45,427 bases of DNA from JAFGSI01 sp041287425 (GTDB lineage Bacteria; Chloroflexota; Anaerolineae; Anaerolineales; Villigracilaceae). Below, one piece after another: positions 1 to 8,250 of the stretch. The notes beneath the pieces were generated by a model, which ran no database searches, was not told the DNA's origin, and saw only the letters and a list, made by a program, of their open reading frames with translations. Location: positions 1 through 45,427 of the forward strand of contig JBEULG010000043.1 in NCBI GenBank assembly GCA_041287425.1, in the 5' to 3' direction. Position 1 is the stretch's first letter, and each line of letters begins with the position of its first letter. Both the position numbers and the translations under genes were made by a program.

Positions 1-1287
1 CGACAAGAAGCCCGTTGCCGCGCCCAACCCACCGGCCGCCGGGACGAAACCCGCCGACAAGAAGCCCGCCGCCGCATCCAAGCCAGCCGCTCAGACGGCC
101 AAGAAAAGCGAAAGCCAGAAAAGAGCCACCAAGAAGCGCTCAGAAACGGGCGAGAAAAACATCGAAGAACCCTCACCGGGGTAACGGCCGTCGAACCCCC
201 GACCGAAAGCGCCTTCCCCTCCCCGGCCGATTTTCAAGCCTCTCTTCCATCTACTATCATCGGCGAAGCGGCCGAGACTGCGCCAGCCGAACCCCTTCTG
301 GCCAGCAGCGAGGCGCCTGTTCCCAGTCAGGTAGAACAAGGCCCTATTTCCTCGCAAGAAATCTTTCGCTCCATTGGCGACGAACTCCGCCGGCGCCGCG
401 AATCGCTCGGCCTGCACCTCAACGAAATCGAACAACACACCCGCATCCGCCTGCGGCACCTCGAAAGCCTGGAAAGCGCCAATTTCGAGAGCCTGCCGTC
501 CCCCATCCAGGCGCGGGGGATGCTCAGCCAATATGCCACCTTCCTGGACCTGGACAGCGAGGCTCTGTTGCTGCGCTTCGCCGAGGCCCTGCAACGCCGC
601 CGACTGGAACATCTGGCGGCGTCCACAGAGCAGGCCGTCCCCCAAAAGAAATCCCCCCCTTCCCGCCTGAAAAGTTTTCTTTCGGCCGACATCTTGATTG
701 GCATACCGCTGGTCATCGGCCTGTTGGTCATCATCCTGTGGGGGCTGGGACGAGTGATGACTTTGCGCAGCCTGCCAAGCCCGGCCGTCACTCTTCCCCC
801 CATTTCGGATGTGCTGCTGGAGACCCCCACGCCAGCCGCCCTCGAAGTCCCGACAGCCGAGGCGACGCCCGCTGGGCCGATACCCTCGCCAGTCAATCAG
901 ACCATCATCCAGCCATTCCCCACCGCCGCCGAAGGTGTCGTCCAGCTCGTCATCGTCTCGCTGGAACGGACGTGGATGCGCGTGACCGTTGATGGCAGGA
1001 TTGAGTTCGAGGGACGCACGACAGCCGGCACCTCTTACGCCTTCTCAGGAAACAGCCAGATCGAGGTCCAGACCGGCAACGGAGCAGCCCTGCAAATTTA
1101 TCATCAGGGTCAAGAACTGGGCGTTTTGGGAAGTTTCGGCCAGGCCGTTGACCGCATCTACACATCCAGCGCAGTGCTGAACCCAACCCCCACCGTGACC
1201 CCCTCGCCGACCGTCACGCCGACGCCGACGCGCACTCCCATCCCGTCTGCCACGCCGCGGCCCTCGCCCACCCCGCGCGGGCCTTGA
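1..1287 (+). CDS. RodZ-like HTH membrane protein (5'-partial, apparent frameshift)
   Basis: RodZ-type protein: a cytoplasmic helix-turn-helix (HTH_25) domain, one membrane helix and an extracytoplasmic DUF4115-like domain; the family links the MreB cytoskeleton or cell-shape machinery to the membrane. The HTH is coded at about 346-600, including the signature SLPSPIQARGMLSQYATFL. The membrane helix follows at about 691-756 (IGIPLVIGLLVIILWG). The beta-rich domain lies at about 928-1150, and a Thr/Pro-rich tail ends the protein. There is no ATG, GTG or TTG in this frame between the left edge and 520, and starting at 520 would cut the HTH in half. Upstream, frame 2 (2-184) has the better codon use and encodes a Lys/Ala/Pro-rich linker that stops at 182-184. 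A one-base change in the G run at 178-181 would join the two frames. So the gene starts left of the window and is either frameshifted or carries a sequence error. Family confident; structure of the 5' part uncertain. Confidence 0.7.
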   Translation, partial: RQEARCRAQPTGRRDETRRQEARRRIQASRSDGQEKRKPEKSHQEALRNGREKHRRTLTGVTAVEPPTESAFPSPADFQASLPSTIIGEAAETAPAEPLLASSEAPVPSQVEQGPISSQEIFRSIGDELRRRRESLGLHLNEIEQHTRIRLRHLESLESANFESLPSPIQARGMLSQYATFLDLDSEALLLRFAEALQRRRLEHLAASTEQAVPQKKSPPSRLKSFLSADILIGIPLVIGLLVIILWGLGRVMTLRSLPSPAVTLPPISDVLLETPTPAALEVPTAEATPAGPIPSPVNQTIIQPFPTAAEGVVQLVIVSLERTWMRVTVDGRIEFEGRTTAGTSYAFSGNSQIEVQTGNGAALQIYHQGQELGVLGSFGQAVDRIYTSSAVLNPTPTVTPSPTVTPTPTRTPIPSATPRPSPTPRGP

Positions 1288-1320
1288 GAGCGGCGCAGGC
1301 CAACGCTCATCGAATCTCTT

Positions 1321-2679
1321 ATGGACTCGAAAACTTTTTACCTGGTCTCGCTGGGCTGCGCCAAAAATAGCGTCGATTCCGAATCCATGGCGCAATTACT
1401 GGAGGGCGAGGGATATCGGGCTGTCAAAGACGCCTCGCGGGCCGGCGTGGTCATCGTCAACACCTGCGGCTTCATCGCACCGGCGCGCGCCGAGGCCTAT
1501 GAGGTCCTGCACGCCCTGGCCGAAGCCAAACGTCCCGGTCAACTGCTGATCGCGGCCGGCTGCTTGACGCAGCGTTATGGACAGGAAGTCGTCCGGCAGG
1601 TGCCTGGCATTGACGGTGTGCTGGGAACCCGCCGGTGGATGGACATCGTCGAAATTGTGCGCCGCCTGCGCCAAAGCCCTCACCCCGTTCCCCTCTATCA
1701 CCTGCCGGACGAGGCCAAGACCATCGGCGCCGACCCGCTCGGCCCCGACCGACGCCCGCTGGTTCTGCGCGCCAGCGTGGCGGGCGCCAGCGCCTACCTG
1801 AAAATCGCCGATGGCTGCCGCCGGCCGTGCGCCTTCTGCGCCATCCCGCTCATCAAGGGGACAGTCGTCAGCCGCCCGCTGGAGACGCTGCTCGACGAAG
1901 CGGAACGGCTGAGCCAACAGGGAGTGCGCGAACTGATTCTGATTGCCCAAGATACCACCGACTACGGCTCCGACCTGGGGATGCAAGATGGCCTGTCCAC
2001 GCTTCTCGAACGGCTGACCGAACGCGTCCCAGCGATGGACTGGATTCGCATCCTGTACGCCTATCCGGGCTATGTGACCGACCGGCTGATCGAATTGATG
2101 GCCGAAAAGCCGCAAATCCTGCCCTATCTCGACATTCCCCTCCAGCATGCCCACCCGGCCACGCTCCTGCGCATGCGCCGCCCGGCCAACCTCGACTGGG
2201 TGCGCGCCACGCTCGCCAAAATGCGGGCCGCCCTGCCCGGCCTGGCCATTCGCACCACCTTCATCGTCGGCTATCCCGGCGAGACAGAGGCCGAGTTCCA
2301 GGCCCTGCTCGACTTCGTCGCCGAAATGAAATTCGACCGGCTGGGAGCGTTCCAGTACTCGTTCGAGCCGGGGACGCCCGCCGAAGCGCTGGGCGACCCC
2401 ATCCCGGCCGAAGTCAAAGAGGAGCGCTACCAGCGCCTGATGGAGTTGCAACAGACGATTTCCCTGCAAAAGAATCAGGCGCTGGTCGGGCAGACGCTCC
2501 AGGTCCTCATTGATGGCAACGACAGGAAAAAACGATTTTCGATTGGCCGCTCTTATCGCGACGCGCCCGAAGTGGACGGGGTGGTGCTGGTCGAGGGCTT
2601 GTTTCCGCCGGGGACTTTGTTGCCCGTCCGCGTCACCGGGGCGTTGACCTACGACCTGACCGGCGTGCCGGCGGCATGA
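1321..2679 (+). CDS. rimO: Ribosomal protein S12 methylthiotransferase RimO
   Basis: Radical-SAM enzyme that adds a methylthio group to the conserved aspartate of ribosomal protein S12. The 452-residue length is normal for the family. The N-terminal UPF0004 domain begins with the typical LVSLGCAKNSVDSE and carries further cysteines in NTCGF and AGCLTQ, which bind the auxiliary [4Fe-4S] cluster. The radical-SAM cluster motif C-x3-C-x2-C is at Cys166/Cys170/Cys173 (CRRPCAFC). A TRAM RNA-binding domain follows at the C-terminus, from about residue 385. The LGCAKN-type start and the CAFC context separate it from MiaB. It lies 33 bp behind the RodZ-like gene on the same strand, an association also seen in Firmicutes. 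No clear Shine-Dalgarno precedes the ATG. It converges with the protease gene, with only 6 bp between the stops. Confidence 0.95.
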   Translation: MDSKTFYLVSLGCAKNSVDSESMAQLLEGEGYRAVKDASRAGVVIVNTCGFIAPARAEAYEVLHALAEAKRPGQLLIAAGCLTQRYGQEVVRQVPGIDGVLGTRRWMDIVEIVRRLRQSPHPVPLYHLPDEAKTIGADPLGPDRRPLVLRASVAGASAYLKIADGCRRPCAFCAIPLIKGTVVSRPLETLLDEAERLSQQGVRELILIAQDTTDYGSDLGMQDGLSTLLERLTERVPAMDWIRILYAYPGYVTDRLIELMAEKPQILPYLDIPLQHAHPATLLRMRRPANLDWVRATLAKMRAALPGLAIRTTFIVGYPGETEAEFQALLDFVAEMKFDRLGAFQYSFEPGTPAEALGDPIPAEVKEERYQRLMELQQTISLQKNQALVGQTLQVLIDGNDRKKRFSIGRSYRDAPEVDGVVLVEGLFPPGTLLPVRVTGALTYDLTGVPAA

Positions 2680-2685
2680 CGGCCG

Positions 2686-3600
2686 TCAGCCGTTTTCTCC
2701 CGCCGCTCCGGCGTTTTCCCGCCTTTGACCGCCCAGCGGACCGACAAAAATCAGCACGAAAGCCAGCAGACCGAGGCAGGTGGCCAGCACGGCAAAAATC
2801 ACATCTTGAGTCTGGATGGTGAACAGAGACGGAGAAGGCATCACCGTGACCTCGTAATTGGCAAACAGAGCCGCAAAGAGATTGTTGGCAGCATGGAAAC
2901 CGAGCGCCAGTTCGAGCCTTCCATCCCGCAGAGTCACATAGGCTGGCACCGCCCCCATCAAAAAGTAGTAAATGGAAAGCAGGAGAGGGTTGAACTGGAA
3001 TTCCGGATTCGGGGTGTGCATGGCCCCAAAAACCAGGCCGGAGAAAGCGCTCAACAGCCAGATATTGCGCAGGCGCAGCCCGGCCCATTGCAACAAATAA
3101 CCGCGGAAAAAAAGTTCCTCGGCCGAAGTCTGGATGGGAATCAAAATCAGGGCCAGGAAAACGAAGGGGACGAAGCGCCGCAGGTCCAGGGTCCAGACAT
3201 AACGGCCCGGGTAGAGCAGCGCCTCGGCGAGGCTCAGCAGCGCCACGATGACGAACCAGACCAGGAATCCCTGCCCGGCACGCCGCCAGTCCGGGGCAGG
3301 AGCAGGGGTAATCAATGTCCGCAGAGGACGGGCGTGAATATAGCGGACGGCCAGAAAAATCCCGGCCAGGAAAAACACAGACGCCAGCATCGAGGCGACA
3401 AAGATGCTGGTTTCGTCGCCGGTCGGGCCGTAGGCGCCCAAATCCGTGGCCGGGTCTCCATCCAACAGATACCAGCCGAGCAGCAGGGCGAGGGGAATGG
3501 CGCCCAGGAATTGCCAGAAAATGAGAATCAGGAGGACGGCCAAAAGATAGCGCCACCAATCATTTCTGCCCAGGCGGGCCAGATCGAGATAGGGATGCAT
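2686..3600 (-). CDS. CPBP family intramembrane metalloprotease
   Basis: Polytopic membrane protein of 304 residues from the CAAX-protease/bacteriocin-processing (CPBP, Abi) family. The family motifs are visible: SAEELFFRGYLLQ (EE-x3-R), FGAMHTPN (second motif with the metal-binding His) and GFHAANN (His/Asn of the third motif). Several hydrophobic helices flank them. The start at 3600 was chosen because GGAG lies about 8 bases upstream on the minus strand (GAAGGAGAAAAG before the ATG) and the protein then opens with the usual amphipathic segment; a longer in-frame extension to 3912 has no such support and overlaps the next gene. It is the last gene of the murJ-TPR-protease group, 76 bp after the TPR stop. 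The substrate cannot be told; members process prenylated proteins or peptides or give bacteriocin immunity. Confidence 0.88.
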   Translation of the reverse strand: MHPYLDLARLGRNDWWRYLLAVLLILIFWQFLGAIPLALLLGWYLLDGDPATDLGAYGPTGDETSIFVASMLASVFFLAGIFLAVRYIHARPLRTLITPAPAPDWRRAGQGFLVWFVIVALLSLAEALLYPGRYVWTLDLRRFVPFVFLALILIPIQTSAEELFFRGYLLQWAGLRLRNIWLLSAFSGLVFGAMHTPNPEFQFNPLLLSIYYFLMGAVPAYVTLRDGRLELALGFHAANNLFAALFANYEVTVMPSPSLFTIQTQDVIFAVLATCLGLLAFVLIFVGPLGGQRRENAGAAGENG

Positions 3601-3676
3601 CTTTTCTCCTTCAATAGAAACTTGCCCGTTCAAACGAACGAGCAAGTCGTCAGAGTCATCCGCGTCGTGCGAGCAT

Positions 3677-4714
3677 TCAAGGGGTGGCCGAGGGCGTATC
3701 AGAGGACGTTGGAACAAGCGGCGGGGTAGGGGTAGGGGTGACCGGCGTGCCGTAACAGAGATAGTACACCTGGGTGGCGACAGGATAAAGTTGTTCGTTT
3801 TCGGCGCTATAGACCGTGAAGGCTTCTTCGTACAAAGTCGAGGCTCCGCAATAATCGCCGGCGGCCTGTTTTTGAGCAGCCAGTTGGACGGTCGCGTAGC
3901 GCCAGCGTTCATTGGCGGTCAGACAGGAGGCATCCATCATGTTGGGGACAGAGAGGGCTACCTGTCCGAAGTAGTAGCGGGCATTCTCCCAATCGAGTTG
4001 CCAGAAACTGGCAGCCGTCAGATAGAGGCGGGCGTTGGCGCGCAGCGCAATGGCGGTCGAATCGAGCGGCCCGAAGCGCTCCGCCAGGGTGATGTCGTAG
4101 ATGCCGCCTTCCAGGTTGATGTCCTGACAGCGATAGGCGAGAATCTTGCCAACCCCGCGGTTGCGCAGCGCAATGTAATACATCCCATCGACATCAACCG
4201 TGCGATAGGTGGGGGCCACCCGGCGCAGAGAATCGAGATGGGCGACCGCCGCGTCCCAGTCGCCGCTGTTCAAGGCCTCGACAGCCGAGGCGTAAATCGC
4301 TTCGGCCTCGCGCAGGTCGGGGGTCGGCGTAATGGTCGGCGTCAGGGTATAGGTCGGGGTGGGGGTGATGTTGAGGTACAGGAGCAATTCGCGGTAGGCA
4401 TCCTGCACGCCGGGGTAATCCGGATTGTTGCGGATGACAAATTCCAGGTGCATGCGAGCGACTTCGTACTGCCCGGCCTGCATCGCCTGCAGGCCCAATT
4501 GGAATTGTTCCTGCACCTGCTGAGAGACGAGAGTCGCCTGTGCGCTGCGGCGGACGCCGATGCCTGAACCGTAGCCGGCCAGGCCGCCCAGGGCGAGCAA
4601 TAGGAGCAAGCCCAGAGCGGCCATCAGGCGGCCCCGGCCCTTTGCGACCTTTTCAGCCTTGTTGGGCTGGGTATCCTTGACGAGGGTAGGTTGAGTATCG
4701 TTGATATCGGACAT
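3677..4714 (-). CDS. TPR-like protein with N-terminal membrane anchor
   Basis: 345-residue protein of unknown specific role. A polar N-terminus (about 28 residues) precedes one membrane helix (about 29-49, LMAALGLLLLLALGGLAGYG), so most of the protein is expected outside the membrane. Residues 60-110 form a helical pair like a tetratricopeptide repeat (LQAMQAGQYEVARMHLEFVI). A Thr/Pro-rich linker (TPTPTYTLTPTITPTPD) follows. A second TPR-like region starts at AEAIYASAVEALNSGDWDAA and runs to the C-terminus, which ends in another Thr/Pro-rich tail. Four cysteines in the second half could form disulfides. It starts 21 bp after the murJ stop, but a TATAAT box sits so close to its ATG that it can probably be transcribed separately as a leaderless mRNA. 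A scaffold role in the envelope is plausible, not shown. Confidence 0.8.
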   Translation of the reverse strand: MSDINDTQPTLVKDTQPNKAEKVAKGRGRLMAALGLLLLLALGGLAGYGSGIGVRRSAQATLVSQQVQEQFQLGLQAMQAGQYEVARMHLEFVIRNNPDYPGVQDAYRELLLYLNITPTPTYTLTPTITPTPDLREAEAIYASAVEALNSGDWDAAVAHLDSLRRVAPTYRTVDVDGMYYIALRNRGVGKILAYRCQDINLEGGIYDITLAERFGPLDSTAIALRANARLYLTAASFWQLDWENARYYFGQVALSVPNMMDASCLTANERWRYATVQLAAQKQAAGDYCGASTLYEEAFTVYSAENEQLYPVATQVYYLCYGTPVTPTPTPPLVPTSSDTPSATP

Positions 4715-4720
4715 GGCGGC

Positions 4721-4726
4721 AATTAT
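4721..4726 (-). promoter_or_regulatory. -10 box of a probable leaderless promoter
   Basis: A perfect TATAAT on the minus strand ends 6 bases before the ATG of the TPR gene (4714). A start site 6-8 bases downstream would fall on or next to the A of the ATG, giving an mRNA without a leader. This agrees with the missing Shine-Dalgarno. No good -35 hexamer is seen at 16-18 bp. Confidence 0.45.
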
Positions 4727-4735
4727 ACCCCACGT

Positions 4736-6280
4736 TTAAAGACGGAAGAGCAAGCGAAGTTCCGGCCAGAGGAGCGGCAAAACGGCCAACCCGCCGACGA
4801 GCATACCTGCCAGGGCGGTCACATAGCCCGGCCCCGGCAAATAGAGAGCCAGGGCGTAGGCGATGGCGCCGCCGAGGAGTGCCGCCAGCGCGCCGCGCCA
4901 GAGCGCTTTCCAGGCCAGAATGGGCACTTCCAGCCGCCGGTTCAACCAGGCCAACATGAATAAGGCCTCGGCCGTCAATGCAAGTTCTGCCAACGCAATG
5001 ACCGGTGCCCCAATTCCCCGCAGCCAGCCGATAGCCAGGATTCCAACGCTCAGATAGAGCGCCAGCCGAATCAGTACGCTGCGGAACGGAACCCAGGGTT
5101 CTTTGCGCGCATAGAAAGAGCGCGCCATGATTTCTTGTAATGCATAACCGGTCAAGGTGAGCATGTATGCCCGGGTTGTCCAGGTCATAAGAGCCGTGCC
5201 GGCCTGGTCGAAGCCAAAGACGGCCGCAATCAACGGACGCAGCCCGGCAGCCAGGACTGCTCCAATTGGCAGGGTCACCGCGATGAGGACGCGAGTCGCC
5301 TTTTCGACCGTTTGGCGGAAAGCATCCCACTGTCGGCGGGCGGCCAATTCAGAGAGGGTGGGCAGCAAAGCCGTAGCAATGGCCGTGCCGAGCAGCGTCT
5401 CCGGCACCTGCATGATCATCCAGCCATAGGTCAGCGACGATACCGCGCCGACTTGATCCAACCGGGAGGCAAGATTGTCGCGAGCGATAAACATCAACTG
5501 AATGCCGAACATGGTCAACAGGCGAGGCGCGATCAAACGCAAAGCCTCAAGCAGGCCGCTGTTGCGGACATCCAGGGCCGGTGTCCAGCGAAAGCGGTAA
5601 CGCACCAGGCCCGGTATCTGGATGGCAAGATGCAGAACCGCCCCCAGGATGACGCCGTAGACCAGGCCGTGAACCCCCATGCCGAAAGCAGGCAAGCGCA
5701 GCGGACCAATTTCATATGGGTCAACCGGCGAGAGAACCACCGCCCCAAAAATCTGCCCAACGTTGTAGAGCAACGGTGCGATGGCCGGCAGGAGGAAGTG
5801 TTGATTGGCCTGCAAACCGGCCATCACCAGCCCGCTGATTGAGAAAATCAGCGTGGCGATGAGGTTGAGACGCATCAGTTCCGCTACCAGGTCTTGCTGC
5901 TGGGATTCGAAGCCGGGAGCGATGCCCATCTCGGCGCGCACGATTTGTTCGGCAAAAATGGCAATCAGAACGGCCAGCGAGGCCGTCACCAGGAAGGCCA
6001 GATTGGCCACCCGCGAAAACAAATCCCAGGCGGCCGTGTAGCCCTTGTTCGTCAAGTACTCGCTCAGGAGTGGGATGAAGGCCATGGCCAGCGCCCCGCC
6101 CGAAATGAGCGCAAACAGCAGGTCCGGCAAATTATTGGCGACGTTGAAAACGTCCAATTCAACCGAAAGACGGAACTGGCGAGCGATGATGATGGCGCGC
6201 AAGAAAGCGACAATTTTATCGAGGGCAAAAAGGAAGCCCAACAAGAGCGAGGTGCGAGTCAGATGCGAGAAACGTTTCAT
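4736..6280 (-). CDS. murJ: Lipid II flippase MurJ
   Basis: MOP-superfamily integral membrane protein (514 residues from this start; about 14 helices) that moves lipid II across the membrane for peptidoglycan synthesis. Family signatures include the early LDKIVAFLRAIIIARQFRLS, NVANNLPDLLFALISGGALAMAFIPLLSEYL (the conserved aNxlPdll..gGalsaafiP region) and the later YGWMIMQVPETLLGTAIATALLPTLSELAA. The start at 6280 (MKRFSHLTRTSLLLG) matches where relatives begin; an upstream in-frame ATG at 6322 would add 14 residues, and neither has a convincing Shine-Dalgarno. It heads the group murJ-TPR-protease. The terminator of the sugar importer lies 61 bp upstream, so it should have its own promoter. 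Confidence 0.92.
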   Translation of the reverse strand: MKRFSHLTRTSLLLGFLFALDKIVAFLRAIIIARQFRLSVELDVFNVANNLPDLLFALISGGALAMAFIPLLSEYLTNKGYTAAWDLFSRVANLAFLVTASLAVLIAIFAEQIVRAEMGIAPGFESQQQDLVAELMRLNLIATLIFSISGLVMAGLQANQHFLLPAIAPLLYNVGQIFGAVVLSPVDPYEIGPLRLPAFGMGVHGLVYGVILGAVLHLAIQIPGLVRYRFRWTPALDVRNSGLLEALRLIAPRLLTMFGIQLMFIARDNLASRLDQVGAVSSLTYGWMIMQVPETLLGTAIATALLPTLSELAARRQWDAFRQTVEKATRVLIAVTLPIGAVLAAGLRPLIAAVFGFDQAGTALMTWTTRAYMLTLTGYALQEIMARSFYARKEPWVPFRSVLIRLALYLSVGILAIGWLRGIGAPVIALAELALTAEALFMLAWLNRRLEVPILAWKALWRGALAALLGGAIAYALALYLPGPGYVTALAGMLVGGLAVLPLLWPELRLLFRL

Positions 6281-6340
6281 GGAAGCGGCCGAGTCAACCA
6301 AGAGTTGGGCAGATGATAACACATTCCGCCTTTAGAAAAC

Positions 6341-6374
6341 GGAAGTCTCCCGCCTGTCTGGGCGGGAGACTTCC
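6341..6374 (-). terminator. Rho-independent terminator of the sugar ABC operon
   Basis: Perfect 14-bp inverted repeat (6341-6354 with 6361-6374) around a 6-base loop, just after the stop of the last permease gene. On the minus strand the stem is followed by GTTTTCTAAA. It separates the importer operon from murJ. Confidence 0.85.
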
Positions 6375-6386
6375 CTTCGCACCCAT

Positions 6387-7223
6387 TCAACCCTTGAGCG
6401 CACCGGCCATCAGGCCGCGCAGGAAGTAGCGGCCGAGGAAAATGTAAACCAACAAAGTAGGCAGAGCGGTCAACAACGATCCGGCCATTTGAACGTTCCA
6501 GGCGATAATCTGACTGCCGGCCATGTTATTCAGCGCTACCGTGATCGGCCAGAATTCTGGCTTGGTCAACACGACCGCGAAAAGAAAATCGTTCCAGGCA
6601 GAGGTGAATTGCCAGATCAAGACCACCACGAAACTGGGCATCGAAACGGGCAAAATAATGTGGCGGTAGGTTTTGAGGAGGTTGGCGCCATCAATGCGCG
6701 CTGCCTCGATAATTTCTTTGGGGATGGTGGCGTAATAATTCCGGAAGGTCAGAGTCGTAATCGGAATGCCATAGATAATATGCGCCAGAATCAGGCCCGG
6801 CAGGCCGCCGTACATGTTGATCATCCGCATGAACTCAACCAGCGGGATGAGGATGCTCTGGTACGGGATGAACATGCCAAACAGGAGCAGAGGGAAGATG
6901 ATGTCGGCGCCGCGGAATTTCCAGCGTGAAAGCACGAAACCGTTGATCGAACCGATAAACGAGGAAATGATGGCCGCCGGGAAGACCATGTTGATGCTGT
7001 TCCACAAGGAAGGGGCAAGGTTTCGGTATGCTTCAACGTAGTTATCGAAGCGAATCCTCGATGGCAGGGTCCACATGGTGCGCAAATTGACTTCTTCGAA
7101 GCCTTTGAATCCTGTCACAACCACCACATACATAGGGATGAGGTAGAAGACCGTCATGAAGAGCAACGGTAGATAGAGCAAATAACGGCGCTGCAAGCGA
7201 AAGTGACGATGGACGGCGCTCAT
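6387..7223 (-). CDS. Sugar ABC transporter permease (MalG/GtsC type)
   Basis: Inner-membrane permease of a carbohydrate ABC importer (278 residues, about six helices). The cytoplasmic EAA loop that contacts the ATPase is clear: EAARIDGANLLKTYRHIILP. N-terminal YLLYLPLLFMTVFYLIPMYV and C-terminal GRYFLRGLMAGALKG are typical of MalG-like subunits, where the GRYFLRGL..GA.KG ending is conserved. Its start overlaps the stop of the other permease by 4 bases (7220-7223), so the two are translationally coupled. No ATPase gene is in the operon; a shared MsmX/UgpC-type ATPase coded elsewhere is the usual solution. The sugar is inferred from the binding protein. Confidence 0.93.
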   Translation of the reverse strand: MSAVHRHFRLQRRYLLYLPLLFMTVFYLIPMYVVVVTGFKGFEEVNLRTMWTLPSRIRFDNYVEAYRNLAPSLWNSINMVFPAAIISSFIGSINGFVLSRWKFRGADIIFPLLLFGMFIPYQSILIPLVEFMRMINMYGGLPGLILAHIIYGIPITTLTFRNYYATIPKEIIEAARIDGANLLKTYRHIILPVSMPSFVVVLIWQFTSAWNDFLFAVVLTKPEFWPITVALNNMAGSQIIAWNVQMAGSLLTALPTLLVYIFLGRYFLRGLMAGALKG

Positions 7224-8137
7224 AGGTCTGCCTCGTTTTTCACGTTGAAGTAAATGTAGGGGATGATGAGTAAAGAAACGGCCAGCAAAAGCAGAATCGC
7301 GATCGCCGCGCCGCGTCCGAAGAAGTAGCCGTCAAAGGTAGCCTGCCACATGTAAATAGCAGGGACATCTAACGGCAACTGCTTGCCGGCAATCGCAATA
7401 ATCAAATCGAACACTTTGAGGGAAATGTGACCGAGGATAATCAGGGCGCTGAGAGTGACAGGGCTGAGCATCGGCAGCACGATATAACGATAAATTTGGA
7501 ATTCGTTGGCCCCATCGACTCGCGCGGCTTCGCGCAATTCCTCGGGCACGCTGCGCAACCCGCCCAGATAGAGCGCCATGGTAAAACCAGACATTTGCCA
7601 GATGGCCGCCAGCGCCACCGCGGCGATTCCCCACTTGGGGGTCGTGTGCCAGGCATTGACCAGGAAATCCAGCCCCATCATGGTAAACAATTGATTTAAG
7701 CCGCTGATGCGGCTGCCCGTAGCCGGATTCATCAACCAGCGCCAGACTACGCCGGTCACGATGAACGAAATTGCCATCGGGAACAAAAAGAGATTGCGAA
7801 AGAAATTCTCCCCCGGCAGGTTCTGATCCAGCAAGATAGCCAAGGAGAGGCCAACCAGAATCGAACCGGCCACAAAAACGATGGTAAAAATCACCGTGTT
7901 ACGGATGTCAACAAAAAAGCGGGGATCAGAGAATAATTCGATGTAATTTTGTAGCCCCACCCAGGTGTAATCGGGCAGCAGCCCTTTCCAGGCGCTCAGC
8001 GATACCCTCAACGACCAGCCAATGAAACCGTAGACGAAAACACCAACCGCCACAATAGAAGGCGCGACCAGGGCGATGGCCGTCAGCGTGTCCTGATTTC
8101 GGATGCGAGTCAGAAACTGGTTGAATTTGTTCATCAT
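7220..8137 (-). CDS. Sugar ABC transporter permease (MalF/GtsB type)
   Basis: Second permease of the importer, 305 residues with about six helices. It has the EAA loop EAARVDGANEFQIYRYIVLP and the N-terminal features of MalF-like subunits (APSIVAVGVFVYGFIGWSLRVSLSAW, and GLQNYIELFSDPRFF before the third helix). It lies between the binding-protein gene and the other permease, whose start it overlaps. The 113-bp gap to the binding-protein gene holds a strong hairpin that should reduce permease expression relative to the binding protein. The ending NVKNEADL matches glucose/mannose-type GtsB proteins as I remember them; that subfamily call is moderate. Confidence 0.92.
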   Translation of the reverse strand: MMNKFNQFLTRIRNQDTLTAIALVAPSIVAVGVFVYGFIGWSLRVSLSAWKGLLPDYTWVGLQNYIELFSDPRFFVDIRNTVIFTIVFVAGSILVGLSLAILLDQNLPGENFFRNLFLFPMAISFIVTGVVWRWLMNPATGSRISGLNQLFTMMGLDFLVNAWHTTPKWGIAAVALAAIWQMSGFTMALYLGGLRSVPEELREAARVDGANEFQIYRYIVLPMLSPVTLSALIILGHISLKVFDLIIAIAGKQLPLDVPAIYMWQATFDGYFFGRGAAIAILLLLAVSLLIIPYIYFNVKNEADL

Positions 8138-8207
8138 GATACCATTCCGTCACATTATAAATGGCGAGGATGTTTCCCGGCCAGGGCGATCAGCGCCCCT
8201 ACAAAAT

Positions 8208-8235
8208 GCGGGGGATACCCGGCGGTATCCCCCGC
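8208..8235 (-). terminator. Intercistronic hairpin (attenuating terminator or mRNA stabiliser)
   Basis: Perfect 12-bp stem (8208-8219 with 8224-8235) with a 4-base loop, between the binding-protein stop and the first permease. On the minus strand a short T run (TTTTGT) follows within 2-7 bases. Such elements let the binding protein be made in excess over the permeases. Confidence 0.65.
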
Positions 8236-8250
8236 AACAGGGTGATGCAA

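Noticed and set aside
155..160. A-rich slippery site as a programmed -1 frameshift in the RodZ-like gene
   Set aside because: The heptamer is G-AAA-AAC, not X-XXY-YYZ, and the frame-2 peptide still looks natural after it; the G run at 178-181 fits better.
1180..1284. Thr/Pro tail of the RodZ-like protein as a sorting signal
   Set aside because: It has no LPXTG or hydrophobic tail; similar Thr/Pro stretches occur in several envelope proteins here and look like spacers.
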